Positions 11,301 to 21,800 of a stretch of 64,000 nt of DNA are shown here, in pieces; the stretch's first letter is position 1; each line of letters opens with the position of its first letter. Both the position numbers and the translations under genes were made by a program. The notes under the pieces were generated by a model. That model made no database searches. It was not told the origin of the DNA and worked only from the letters and a program-made list of their open reading frames with translations. The DNA is from Echeneis naucrates (Eukaryota; Chordata; Actinopteri; Carangiformes; Echeneidae), in assembly GCF_900963305.1 (NCBI RefSeq), contig NC_042519.1:2914001-2978000 (forward strand), written 5' to 3'.

Positions 11301-13877
11301 CCTTGACAAATAATACATTGAAAATTAATAAATGTCTCTGGTCGATCATTTAATATGTGACTAAAGCTGACCTCGCAGTTCAAGTCTTTGTCTTCAGCTT
11401 GTGGGTTACATAAAATGTCAGTGTTGTCGTTATAAAGTTGGAATTTGAGGATTCATAATTTGAACATGTTTTCTTAAGGTTAATGGAGGGCTAATAAGAT
11501 TTAGTAGTAAAAAAGCAGCGACAAATGCAGACACTCATGACTCTTCACTTGACAAATGAAATAATCCAAATACAGCATTAGAAAAAAATTAAGAAGGAAA
11601 ATGTCTTCCTAAACAGGCACTCATCTAGCCAACAGCCAAAATGGCAGCACCAGCTGAGGTCTATATGTGCACGTCTGTGCTCACCTATAATGAGGAATGA
11701 AATGCATTACTCATAAGAAACAATTCATCTCCTCTGCTATTTTTACTGCTCGAGCTGATCTTTTTAATAACCTCATGAATTTATCAAGTAGACGTTGTCA
11801 TGTGGTACTATTGAGCAGGCTATCACTTCTTCTGCAACATTACAGTTGGAAGGGCCTTAGCCTTGTTTGATGATGTGTGCTGTGAGGGGCCAAACTTCCC
11901 TTTTAACCCATATGTGCTGGTACTTCCAATAGGTTAGAGAAATCCACTGTATTTTAATTTCAAATGTAATGGTGTTAAGAATTTCACTTCACAAGCATCA
12001 GCTGTTGGTCGGAGCTTTTCAAATGAACGTCCCGAGTGTGTAGTAAAATAAATCATTATTCAGTCTGTTGTGAATCATACTGGAAACAGTCATTGGATGG
12101 ATGTTGCTGTACAGTGAGATTTACTGTCAGTGCCATGACCTAATCTTTGATAATTGCTGTACTGAGCTGCGTACACACAGATTTACACATGATGAACAAC
12201 ATGGACCCAGAGTTAACCCAGCAATAATCTAATTTTCTAACAGCAAATTCATGCAAAGGGGCTTGAAATATATGAGTTGCCACCTCCTGACATGCTTGAA
12301 TACCTGATTTACCAAGACACTTAGATGACTGGGTATTATCCATCTTCCCAAGCATTACTTAGCTGTCCTGATGATTGGACACATATAACTGATAGAAATC
12401 TAGTTACTTGAAAATAAGCACATTGAATGCAATGCCAATATCACAGTAAGTGAGGTCTGACATTGCCTTATTTCCTGCTCTCTCCTGGTTTGTCCATGTG
12501 TGCAGTCTTGGTCTGAAAGCTCAATGTGACTGTAAGTGTACACTCTGACTTTGCCAGGTACCCAGATAGAAACGATAAACAGGAGCTATGGAGAGGCGTC
12601 TGTTTTTGTTTTTACTGCTGCAATGTTCCTGAAGTAGACAAAGAGAATTCTGGAGCTATGTCATACCTGCAAGATGAGGAAGTTATGTGGGCAAGCAAAC
12701 GTGCTTAGTCAGACTTGCTATGATTATGGAGACCCACCGAAATCTTCATCTGCCAGAAGGCGAAAATAAACCAGGCGGTAACAAGACTACAGACTGCACC
12801 GGAGCAAATCACACAAGGGAATCTACCCCTTTGTGTACAAAGTGGAAAAAAGACATCTGACCTCAGATCATCTTTTCTGACATTTATCACTGTCCAAACT
12901 TTGGAAGTCCCATGACCAGCAGCAAACAATTGCAACTTTAAGTCATTCTGCACAGCAAAGACAACATATCATATTTTAGCCTATTTGTTTAATTGCAATA
13001 CATTTACTTTGAAATGTAATTTCCTCATTGCTGCTTAATAGCTACGTAACTCTTGCATTGCTGCATTATTCAGGTTTAGTGTTATGACAGCATTGGAAAG
13101 TTGGTATCTTTGACAATCCCATGTCACAGCAATACAAATGAAATGAGTAGATGATGAAATGATCAAGTTTTCCTTTTGGGAGATATTTGCTATTAATGTA
13201 ATGAAATGAATCTTATCACAATGCATTTATAATTACAACAATATAGTAAGTGATCTACACGTATAATGGTCGTGTCATATTGTGTTGGACCCCCGCCTCC
13301 GAAAGAAACAGATTTAATTTGATGCAGTAAAACAACAATGTTAGCTGAAGTACCATCATGCAATAATTCCCCCAAAACACCTTATATTTTTATAATGAAG
13401 GTAATAATATCACAGCTAAGGGGGCCTGAATTTTTTGCAGCATGTTTAAAACCAAATAAAAACTTGGCCTGAGTTGATTATGGCACATCCTGGTCTTACA
13501 TAAACTGCACAGGCCCCCCTCCCTAAAATTAAAAACCGAGGTCGAAATCAAAGTGTTGTATGAGGAAAGACAACAACCTGTTTGACACACAAAGAGAAGA
13601 GCTTCATCACGGCAGTGTACATGCTGATCACTGCAGTGGAGACATGCACACACTGCTCACACCGCTCTCAGCCCAGATATCTGCCGGGGACGATGCAGCA
13701 GGCTGAACCGCCGCCCGCCGCCGAGACGCGGACACCCGAACGCCACTCGTCCGGCCTCGTTTCCAGCCATTTTAACGGCTGTCACATGAATGAATAAAGG
13801 TGCTGTCTTACCGGCCCCCGCCTCTTCAGGGAGATGTTCTTCCACAGCAGGAGGTGGAGCTGGTGCAGGAATCCCAT
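560..13877 (-). CDS. abca2: ABC transporter A2, 5' part only (coding exons 1 and 2)
   Basis: Exon 1 (13812-13877) encodes 22 residues, [14 protein letters not shown] at the start and KRRGP at the end, then a GTAAGA donor. Exon 2 (560-653, 94 nt) continues in phase 0 with WVLAFEIF, a hydrophobic helix and [14 protein letters not shown], then a GTAGG donor. Joined, this matches the N-terminus of vertebrate ABCA2 nearly residue for residue, including the first membrane helix. ABCA2 is a full-size ABC transporter of late endosomes/lysosomes linked to sterol and sphingolipid handling in neural tissue (family knowledge). The remaining exons, with both ATPase cassettes, lie beyond the left edge. Intron 1 is about 13.2 kb. 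The start codon is fixed by the MGFLHQ match and by the CpG-rich DNA upstream. abca1/abca7 exons are the only close alternative, but the first 22 residues favour abca2. Confidence 0.93.
1276..1378. repeat. Purine-rich GGAGA/GGACA low-complexity tract
   Basis: About 100 bp made almost only of G and A on the plus strand, with repeated GGAGA and GGACA units. It is an imperfect polypurine/polypyrimidine tract that could adopt triplex (H-DNA) structure. The open frame on the minus strand here is a composition artefact. Confidence 0.8.
2880..2965 (+). mobile_element. LINE-like 3' tail fragment
   Basis: The segment ends in AATAAAGTTTCTTGAATTGA followed by short TTGAA-type repeats, preceded by a TGTTCTTGTGCTCTTG-type leader. 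That is typical of 3' tails of fish non-LTR retrotransposons that end in short tandem repeats. No coding part is left. Family assignment is from memory only. Confidence 0.4.
5325..5354. repeat. (AC)n microsatellite
   Basis: Perfect dinucleotide run of 15 AC units in abca2 intron 1. Likely polymorphic in length. Confidence 0.97.
6370..7050 (+). mobile_element. Decayed LINE ORF2 3' part (L2/Maui-like)
   Basis: The plus strand reads [16 protein letters not shown] near 6450-6500 and a DLHWLP-like stretch near 6725-6745. These are hallmarks of the region after the reverse-transcriptase domain in L2/Maui/CR1-type fish LINEs (RNLGV.D..L.F..H and LHWLPV). The frame is interrupted repeatedly, so this is an old dead copy. 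The exact clade cannot be settled by eye. Confidence 0.6.
7134..7470 (+). mobile_element. tRNA-type teleost SINE, nearly full copy
   Basis: The head contains an A-box-like AGTGGTTAGTGC and a B-box-like GGTTCAGTGCC. The body follows with GTTTCCTCCCACCAACCAAA, TTAATTGGTGACTCTAAATT, TTGGCCCTGTGATGGACTGG and GACCTGTTCAGGATGTACCC, ending in a tail with CAGTATAAGATAAATCAATG. Several other copies of the same family lie in this window. Exact family name not assigned. Confidence 0.75.
7528..7562. repeat. Nested GGGACCTT/AAGGTCCC inverted repeats
   Basis: GAGGGACCTT is followed by GTAAGGTCCC and then by TTGTAAGGTCCCTC, so two alternative stems can form. A small local inverted/tandem duplication in abca2 intron 1. 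Confidence 0.75.
7625..7865 (-). mobile_element. Diverged teleost interspersed repeat with tRNA-like end
   Basis: The plus strand carries CATAGAGCTTTCCTGGTTTT, CATTTCACCCATTTACACAG, GTATCTTGCCCAACACGGGA and GGAATCAAACCACCAACCTT in this order. These match a common fish repeat whose reverse strand ends in a B-box-like GGTTNGATTCC. The frames across it are not genes. Confidence 0.55.
8439..8463. repeat. Perfect 10-bp hairpin, 5-nt loop
   Basis: Arms ATACATCCAG and CTGGATGTAT with loop CCCGA. One of a set of short-loop perfect inverted repeats in non-coding DNA of this window. Confidence 0.9.
10164..10187. repeat. Perfect 10-bp hairpin, 4-nt loop
   Basis: Arms TTGTACTCCA and TGGAGTACAA with loop AATC, in abca2 intron 1. 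Confidence 0.9.
10556..10850 (-). mobile_element. tRNA-type teleost SINE, nearly full copy, reverse orientation
   Basis: Reverse complement of the family at 7134-7470: GGTCACCAGTCCATCACTGG, GGTGGGAGGAAACCCATGCA, GGGAGAACATG and the head remnant CTTCTTGTTGTGGTGCAACA, closing with a reversed A-box-like TAGT run. The long plus-strand frame across it is an artefact. Confidence 0.8.
11050..11320 (+). mobile_element. tRNA-type teleost SINE, 5'-truncated
   Basis: Body motifs GTTTGCATGTTCTCCCCGTG, GTGGGTTTCCTCCCACTGTC, GATTGGTGACTCTAAACTGT and CAGCACCCCCACGACC are present. The tRNA-like head is almost missing. It faces the opposite way to the copy 200 bp to its left. Confidence 0.75.
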
Positions 13878-14260
13878 TTTGCCTCCCAGTTCTGCTCCGG
13901 TGTGTCCTAAATGTCTCACGTTCGCATCCCGGCGTGAAGAGACGTAAATGCCCGGAGACCCCCTACCCCATCCCCGGGAGCACACGTGCCCGCTCCGGCC
14001 TTCGGTTGATAAATATGATAATAATATCAGGCTTGTTTGCACAGTTTGCAGGAGAGGGGACAGCTAATTTTCAGAGTCAGGTGTCGGTAGAATGAGGCCA
14101 AGCGGCAGAAAAGGAGCACACCGAGGCGCGTTCTGTGTGTCATCCCCCGTGTGCCGGTCCCCAGGTGTCCGCGTCTGGTCAGGAATGTCCGGAGTTAGAG
14201 CACCGAGAGAACAGGCTGACGTAAACACTGCCACAGTCAGCACGATCGGCACTTCCGGGC
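13640..14260 (-). promoter_or_regulatory. CpG-rich start region of abca2 (5' UTR and likely promoter)
   Basis: This stretch is clearly richer in G+C and CpG than its AT-rich surroundings and covers abca2 exon 1 and the few hundred bases upstream of its ATG at 13877. No TATA box is obvious, which fits a CpG-island promoter. The exact transcription start cannot be read from the sequence. Short open frames on both strands here look like by-products of base composition. Confidence 0.6.
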
Positions 14261-15270
14261 AACGCCTTCAGAGCAAAAGACCTCCAATTTGACATTAGAT
14301 TTATTTTTACTTCCAAAAGGTATGTTTATGCTTTGTTACTTTGATCAAAACAAATTTGTGATACAATATTTGGTGCAGATTATACTTCATTCTGAAGACA
14401 ACCTTCTCCACAACAGCAGAAGTAAACATTTGGACAAATGCTAAACCTTTTATTTATATACTGGGCTGAAAGTACTCACATCCTGGCTCTTTTTTTTTGC
14501 TGACCACTTTTGGTTTTAATAGGTTAATAATACGGTAATCCTATAATCCAGTCCTATAGTCCTATAATCCATGAATGGTGAGTTGAATTCATTATAAACT
14601 CATAGGATTCACCCATGAATTGGGTGACTGTGTGATGAGCACTGTTTTCTCATCTAGAAGGATCTGGGTTCAAACCCTGAGTTTATATGTGTATATTTGA
14701 CATTATGGATTTATCTGGGGAGCACACAGTTCATCACAATGAATCATATGAGTCTCAACAATGTGAATCAGTAATCATACATTCATATGGCAGCTGATTT
14801 GCTGTTCATCACATATTATGTCACATCACCAGGTAGGTCCAGGGGAACAAAGGAGTAATACAGTGCCTGATGAGGAATTTAAGGAGACAAAGGATTACCT
14901 GTTCTTCTTTTTATTGCCAGATTCTGAAGCATTACAGCATGGGGGGAAACTACCCCTATCTGGAAAACAAAAGCTCCCCGTGTAAGGGGAGCTTTTGTAA
15001 CTAAGCCTCCTACCCTTCACATTAATAGGAGAAAACAGAGTGGACCAAAATGGCAGCCCCCATTTTCGGACAAAATGAAGCAAAGGGCATCAGCAGATGG
15101 CAGAGAGAATGGGGTGCAGCTCCTTAGTTTTTATACTCCAGCTGCAGTTGAACAGGTGAGTACTGTGGCCTGATTGGTCGGAGATGCACTATGGATGGCT
15201 AGACTTAAATATATTTCATCATCATGCTTTGTGGTGTGTAGTTGTCTTGCAAATAAATGATGCTTTATCA
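14261..15270. other. Intergenic DNA between abca2 and paxx, nothing coding seen
   Basis: AT-rich sequence with short frames only. It contains the hairpin at 14967-14998 and otherwise no recognisable gene, RNA or repeat boundary. Confidence 0.6.
14967..14998. repeat. Perfect 13-bp hairpin, 6-nt loop
   Basis: Arms ACAAAAGCTCCCC and GGGGAGCTTTTGT around a 6-nt loop. No gene context that suggests a terminator function. Confidence 0.92.
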
Positions 15271-15274
15271 AGTA

Positions 15275-15560
15275 ACTTAACACATGGCTAGAGGAGAGCG
15301 AAAGGACAGATGAGACAGAGAACAGAGAGGAGGAATTAGAACCACAGATCTGTCCTGTAGCCAAGCAGCCAATGTGTGCCAACAAAATATTATACACCAT
15401 AAGACCATCACAACCAGCCAGACTGCTGATACAAGGCAGGTTGGGTCCAGGGATTCATGGAGCTGATGCCAAAATCTGTATGAAAATCCCAGAACGTCAG
15501 CTGTTTCAGAAAAAGTCAGAGTAACCCGTCTGGCACCGATCACACCATCAAAGTCACAGA
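15275..15560 (-). pseudogene. Possible Tc1/mariner-like transposase fragment
   Basis: The minus strand reads RFWHQLHESLDPTCLVSAVW then VVMVLWCIIFCWHTLAAW. This resembles the middle of fish Tc1-like transposases, where a G.VMVWG..SW...GPL block precedes the last catalytic Asp/Glu region. Neither the DDE triad nor terminal repeats can be seen here, so it would be a short dead fragment. The call rests on recall of that block and is tentative. Confidence 0.4.
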
Positions 15561-15714
15561 GATCTTTTCCTCTGCATTCTGATGTCTTGTGGAGAGATGA
15601 ACTGAAGCTCCTAAACAGGATTGATGGTATGCAACGTACTGCTGCCACATCAACTGTAGCTCAAACCTCTGCAATACCATCATGTCTGTTGTTGGATTGT
15701 TCTTGTTTAGTGCC

Positions 15715-15754
15715 ACGGGCTATAAACACAGAGGCCTCTGTGTTTATAGCCCGT
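15715..15754. repeat. Perfect 40-bp palindrome (20-bp arms, no spacer)
   Basis: ACGGGCTATAAACACAGAGG is followed at once by its exact reverse complement. It lies at the left end of the 15.7-17.5 kb element. An outer AGTGCC/GGCACT pair (15709 and 15766) would extend the stem after an internal bulge. Confidence 0.95.
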
Positions 15755-16909
15755 GCATAGCACGAGGCACTACATAATCTTCTCCATACTTATTATTCTT
15801 GCGGTATTAATGCGGGTCGTACCGCTGAACGAATCCCAACAATATATATATCAAAACGTGCGTCTCGATCGGGAATAGCGTGCTAAATTCTGGGGAGTAG
15901 ATTTTCCGATTTTTCCCAAAGTTATTCCCAAAAAACCAGAGAATGCATGGGAGCCGACGAAAAATCGCCTCAAAATTTCACCTATTTTCTCAGTCGCGTA
16001 GCTCAGTCATACGTGCACCTAGAAATGTTATTCAAACTTTAAAACGGAGGAAATCTTGTGCTCTTTTCAGAACATCAAATCCTTTTCTCCTAAATCGTAC
16101 AGTTTTTGAACTATGACCTCTCAAAGGAGCAGTCCGATTCACTTTTTCCTCAAAGTTAGAGTGGAGCTGCTCGTTAAGTAGAGTGAGAGCACTGTGAAAA
16201 ACTAACCGACATTTTCATGTTTAACTCGAGCTCACGGCCAAACCGTGAAAGGGAGACAAATGATTTTTTTGGTAAAACGTAGACACAGGTCTTGGGATTC
16301 AGAAAATCTAAGTTTGAGAGCTCTACTCCTCACCAAATTTAAACTGGAGGGCTCAGAGCGTCAGCAACACCTGGTTTTGGCCCAATTGACTGTAATGCAA
16401 ATCAAGGTTTCCCTCAAAACAATTTCACTCTGACTTCGCACTGTCCCTACACGCTCATTTTAAGGACTTTTCAAATCAAATAAAGACTTTCGGAATCTCC
16501 AGACTCTTCTGTCTCTCACGGTGTTTTCGTTTTTCGGACCGGAGCTACGGTTTGCTCGCAATTCGAAGTAGTTCGGGACGTGGTCAAAAGCCACTTTTCG
16601 GAGAGTTTTCGGGAGAGTCTGAGCTCTGACCCGAACGAATTCTCAAATCACCGTGACGACCGCATCTCTCTCAGCTCAGGTCTGTGGATCAAACCCACTT
16701 CACTTTGGAGCCTCACTGCTTCGTCATACTTTGTCACAGAAACGCCGTTCAAAGTTTAAACGGGTCAGAAGACCTTGAACTCTGTTTGTGACAAAAGGCT
16801 TTATGATAGCTCCTACGCTTACTACACAATCACAGATCAATTGTCATGCTGGTCTCATCTCACTCTTCTGTCTGTGGGCTATGGCCATCACTTTGAATGA
16901 TTTCTTCTC

Positions 16910-17325
16910 AAAGACACACACAGAGATATAGAGATGCAGACACAGACAGATATACAGACGCACTCACACATGTACAGAGACACACACAGAGACAGATATC
17001 CAGACGCACTCACACATGTACACAGACACACACAGAGACAGATATCCAGACGCAAATAGAGACAGATATACAGATGCACGCACACATATACACAGACAGA
17101 AATAGAGGCAGATATAGACACACACTCACACATATACACAGACATACACAGAGACAGACATACACACAGTCAGATAGACAGATGCACTCACACATTTACA
17201 CAGACACAAATAGAGACAGATATACAGATGCACTCACACATATACACAGACATACACACAGTCAGATATACAGACGCACTCACACATATACACAGACATA
17301 CAAAGAGACAGATATACAGACATAC
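16910..17325 (+). repeat. CACACA/GACAGATA-type minisatellite
   Basis: About 400 bp of imperfect units of roughly 40-50 bp built from CAGACGCACTCACACAT, ATACACAGACA and CACAGAGACAGATAT. The 164-residue plus-strand frame (Thr/His/Arg/Asp repeats) and the Cys/Val-rich minus-strand frames are translations of this repeat, not genes. Confidence 0.9.
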
Positions 17326-17614
17326 TCATTGAATCGAGTTCAATCGGTTCTCCGAACGGAAATGTCAGCAGGAAGGCTTTCGACAGCATGACGGTACGTG
17401 GGTTGCTTGTCCAGGCGAGGGGCGACGGACGACGGGCCCCGGGTCCCGTGGCACTTCAAAATTTCCCTGGAATTTTCTAGTTAATACTTATAACCTTGTG
17501 ACAGTATTGCTGGTTAACAATTTTCCTTTTACTGAGCTCTGTCTTCAAAATAGAACATTGTGACAGGTTTCATCAAAGGGAATCTAAAAATTTCAATAAA
17601 GAAAAGAAATAAAA

Positions 17615-17652
17615 TAATGGGCAGCATGGCGGCATAGTGTTTAGCGCTGTTA
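17615..17652 (+). mobile_element. SINE head fragment
   Basis: GGGCAGCATGGCGGCATAGT followed by GTTTAGCGCTG is the tRNA-like head of the SINE family at 7134-7470. The body is missing. Confidence 0.55.
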
Positions 17653-18433
17653 CTCCACATAAAAAAGTGTGCATCTTCACTACCTAGACATCCCAATGAT
17701 TAATGATCCTTTTACTGTGGATAGGATGAGTTTTCTGTCCAGATGTTTTGCTTATTTGGACAGATTTCAAAGCGTAAGTGCAAAATTGAAAAGCCTCTAA
17801 AATGGGATTATTTCCATCATGCTCAAAATGAACACAGAGGACTGTTAAGACGTCAGGGTCAGACACAGGTGGATCACAAAAACAGTCAGCATGTCATTTG
17901 TTAGAGACCCATTTGCCTGTGAGTCAAAATCCAGCTTGTCCAACAGTTTAAACTTATTTTCGATTTTGCTGAATTATTGTTTAATTGATATGAAGAATTT
18001 AGCATAATATCACATCACATATTTAAAAAATATAAAGGTGGAAATAAGTGTGGTGCTACAGTGCCAAGGGCCAGCTAAATTCAGAGTGCATGTCTATGTT
18101 GTATTTTTGAGTGTGGGCATTGTGGACTTGAGTTTTACTTTGATTACATAGCCTCTTTTGTACCATTCTATGGCTCCCCTGATAATTTTACTTAAATTAC
18201 ACAACATAAACAGTATCACCACTTATCATAAAGTCGTAAACAGCTTGAGTTAGGTATCAAGTTAGTTTCAAATAATTGTTGAAACACGCCCTTGCATTAA
18301 CTGTTCCCCTGCCCAATAATCCCAACGATGCAAAAATAACTAAGAAATTTCCTGCTTGGACTGTGTAGAGGTGACCATGTTGGTCTGTCAAGACTTGTAT
18401 TACCTGATCTTATATGTGGTGCTAGAGAACAAA

Positions 18434-18453
18434 CATTCATTCATTCATTCATT
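18434..18453. repeat. (CATT)5 microsatellite
   Basis: Five perfect CATT units in the intergenic DNA 3' of paxx. Confidence 0.95.
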
Positions 18454-18823
18454 AGGTTCCAGGCAGGATGTTTTAAGCTGTGAGGTGACTGTCGAACACA
18501 GCACAAACCAACTAACATCTGGAGATTGGCCCTCTTGGCAACAAAATATCTGATTTAACTCTTGTTTCTGTAAACAATGAATACACATGGCAATTTATTC
18601 TTTATTTCATCTATAGATTAAATTCAACTAAATAACATTCTACCAGAGAATAAATCACTTATCACCTTGAGACATATTAAAATAGCATAAAATAAAAAAG
18701 GTAGTCAGGTACCTGTGATTTAAAAATATTCATCAACTTCACACTCGTGTTAATGGACTGAAAGGACATTCCTTGATAGTTGTACAGCAGCAATTAAATA
18801 ACATGGTTGTGACGTCTAAAGAA

Positions 18824-21800
18824 TCAGTCTTCCTCTGCGTCTTCAAAGGCCACACCAGTTGCACTCAGCTTTCTGCAAGAAAAAAAGAAAAGGAAAATAG
18901 TTGCTGCTTTACATTCACAGAGTGGTTTATGTGAATAGGGTTAGGGATATTGTTACAGGTTTGTGAGAAATACTTTTTAGTTCCTGGGTTGATGAGCGAA
19001 GTCCCTGGAGGTCGTCTCTTCAGAGTCACTGATAGAGAACTGTTCTGCTGCTGCCGGGGCTCATATTCTGGAGCACAAAAAGCTGGTGAACTAAGTTATA
19101 AGCAATTCAAACATTTCCAGTAGGCATTCTTGTGAGGGATAATCTGCCATTTCCTGTTTTAACTAATATTTCAGTCCAAAATCTCTCATTGATATTTAAC
19201 TAAGTTGAAATCTGATGAACGCAAAGGCTCTAGGATGTGATTCACATCATGTTCATATTCAATCATTCAAGGATCCTTCATGCCCAATGAACAGGGCATC
19301 ATAAGGCCTGCAGGAAATGGTTTTTGGACCAGTTTAAGATTGCTTAAAAAAAAAAACATTAACAAATCAAGTAATATCACAAAAACAAATTTACTAACAT
19401 GGTTGGTTGATTTAGTATATTTGCATTTATTTATCAAATGCAAAATGTGAATGTATTAGTTGTAACAAATTATTCCTTGCCCTCCACAAACTGAATATTT
19501 TCAAAGGTTTCACATATATATATTTTTTAATCAGCTGTATATACTAATGTTACACAATTAATCAAAATCTAATGAAAATCACTCTATGGCTAATCCACAT
19601 CGCAGGAGATGCTATTCTTCAATAACAGTAAAGAGTGTCACAAAATTGTGAGCACCGTAATCATTGTGGGGCTACAAAGAAGGCCTGGCTAAAAAATACA
19701 TTTTCCACTTGACCGTTTGGTACAAGGAACAATGAAAACAACGTTACTGTTTTTATTTATTCTTTACAGTGAAAATGAAATGGAAAAAATATCATCCCAA
19801 TAGAAATTGCATCATGTTTTCTTTGCATATATTGCAGCTGTCTTACATATAAGATTAATCAAGAAATAAATGGAAACATACTTGTTGAATAGGTGTGGGG
19901 ATTTTTCACTGGACTGACTGGCAGAGGTGTATCTGGAGGGATGAGAAACAGGGAGAGTTGATTTTAAAGTGACATGGAGTAACATAAGTTCATGAGATTC
20001 TCTACGGTTTAACTCCACATTCAATGTGACACAGTAAGTTAGAAGTCACAAGAACAAAGAACATTTACTGTCAAGTTGAGTGAGGCTGTCAGCCATCCTG
20101 AACAACAGCTCCCTCAGCTCCTCTGTGGCCTCTGGGCATTTCAGCTTGGACAGGGTAACAGTTCGGTCACCAGGACCATCACCCATCTGTAGCTCTGCCA
20201 TGGATTCATGAAGCTCAACAGACACGTCCCCTCTACCGCAGGCCGACCTGAGGAAAAGTCAGGAATATTCCATCTCAGTGGTGGTGTCATGATCCCATCT
20301 ATATAATCTAAGTGATGTCTTTAAAGAAAAGCAGGATGTAGTCTTACCTCAGTTTTAGAAGATAATCATCTGTAGATTTCAAGGCAAACCTCTGTTTCTA
20401 CAGAAACACAAATTTACGACCAACATTACAGCAGTGGTGGTGTCTGAAAATAATGGAGAGGGCTCCAGACTAAACAACAGACTTACAAACTGATTCAATG
20501 TGGCTTCATTATACTCCACGCTCCAAACCTCAGCAACATCTGTCAAACTGCAGCAGATTAACAAAAACATTTAAATTAAAATCCACTTGGTCATATGTCC
20601 AGTGGTTAGCACTGTAACTTCACAGGAAGAAAGTTCCAGAATAAAGCCTTCCTGTGAGGAATGTGCATGTTCTCCCTGTGCGGGTTTCTTGCAGTTTCTC
20701 CAGCTTCTTATCACAGTCCAGGGACATGACTTTAAATTTCCTGTAGGTGCAAATGTGCTAACCTACCCTCAGTATCACCCATGTTTGGCTCCAACCCTGC
20801 ATGAATAAGCAGTATGGAGGATGGATGTCGAAAATATCATCATCACATCTACAAACATGATCTCAAGAATAATATATTTGCAAGAGGCTATTTTGGGATC
20901 AATCCCCTTTAAGTTGAACAGAAGAAAACGTCAAGCTCCCACAAGAAGACAAGCAGAGACAGAGTGGGGGACAGGGCACATTTTCATTTGTCACTGCGGG
21001 GCACGGAGTGGTACTGAAAGAGGACACTGGCACCAGGGCTGAAAAGTCAATGCTGAAGAGCGCTAAACCATCATTTGGTCCAATAACCATCAGGAGGCAA
21101 CTCCACTGGTTGTAAAAAGGAGCCAGTTATATTGAAGACTATTGAAAATCTCCCTTCTTGTCCCTTGATTTATTATCTCAGTAAACATTTTCCTAATGAG
21201 TTTATGAACTCGGCCTCCAGTTTCAATACAACATGATGTTCATTTTTTAAATGATTTAGGCCAGAAAGCTGGCGGAGATTGCGGGGCGTGGGTACTGTGT
21301 GATTAACAGACTGTACAGATACAGATACAGGTTCTTCCTGTTAAAAAAAAGAAAAGGCGACTGACTCACTCACTAGCCAACCAATGAGTGACATCCATAC
21401 AACACCAGAGGGATGATTCAGACAAGAGTGCAACAAATATGATCAGATTAAAGGAGACACTTTCTGGATGAACTGCGGAGTAATAGAAAATAAACAGACA
21501 CAAAAACAAACCGTGCAACAAACTGAGAGAAACGTCTAATTGAAAGGTCAACAATACGACTTCATCATCTATTGAAGGGACATCAGTGAGAGTCAGAGTG
21601 CTTATTTGTTCACGGTATTGTGTCCACCTCTGTTCTTGTTGCTGTCTGTCATCCAACAGACAGCAACATAATGACTTCATCTCTTTCAGTGGATCACTTT
21701 TCTGTCCACCTTACATCAAATGTATCTGAGGTCATTTCATTCAAACTGGTCAATCTGAAGGACGAAAACCGACGGTACAGCTCTATATTATGGTACATTT

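Larger units (their letters stand above)
654..13811 (-). other. abca2 intron 1 (13.2 kb), repeat-rich, no further gene seen
   Basis: The intron is bounded by a TATGCAG acceptor at 654-660 and a GTAAGA donor ending at 13811. It holds a purine-rich tract (1276-1378), a LINE 3' tail (2880-2965), a CA microsatellite (5325-5354), a LINE ORF2 relic (about 6370-7050), several SINEs, and short hairpins at 8439-8463 and 10164-10187. The remaining kilobases, including 9.0-10.1 kb and 11.4-13.6 kb, show no convincing exon on either strand. A conserved enhancer could be present but would need alignment to other fish. Confidence 0.7.
15709..17455. mobile_element. Unclassified ~1.75-kb non-coding element with 11-bp inverted ends
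   Basis: The ends are AGTGCCACGGG at 15709-15719 and CCCGTGGCACT at 17445-17455, perfect inverted repeats. Just inside the left end is a perfect 20+20 palindrome (15715-15754). Between them the sequence changes character: more CpG, phrases such as AAAACGTGCGTCTCGATCGG and CGCCTCAAAATTTCACC, no long gene-like frame, and a minisatellite near the right end. It resembles a repeat type common in fish genomes that often carries a simple-repeat segment, but I cannot name it. No clear target-site duplication is visible, and the right limit might extend about 25 bp to TTTTCTAGTT. Confidence 0.55.

Noticed and set aside
13782-14095. Overlapping 60-100 residue frames around the abca2 start
   Set aside because: CpG-rich composition lowers stop frequency; only the 22-residue exon 1 reading frame has homology.
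16910-17325. Possible CRISPR-like array
   Set aside because: Units are imperfect, of variable length and without unique spacers, and the genome is eukaryotic.
16897-17391. 164-residue frame rich in Thr, His, Asp and Arg, and Cys-rich minus frames
   Set aside because: Direct translation of the CACACA/GACAGATA minisatellite; no start context or homology.
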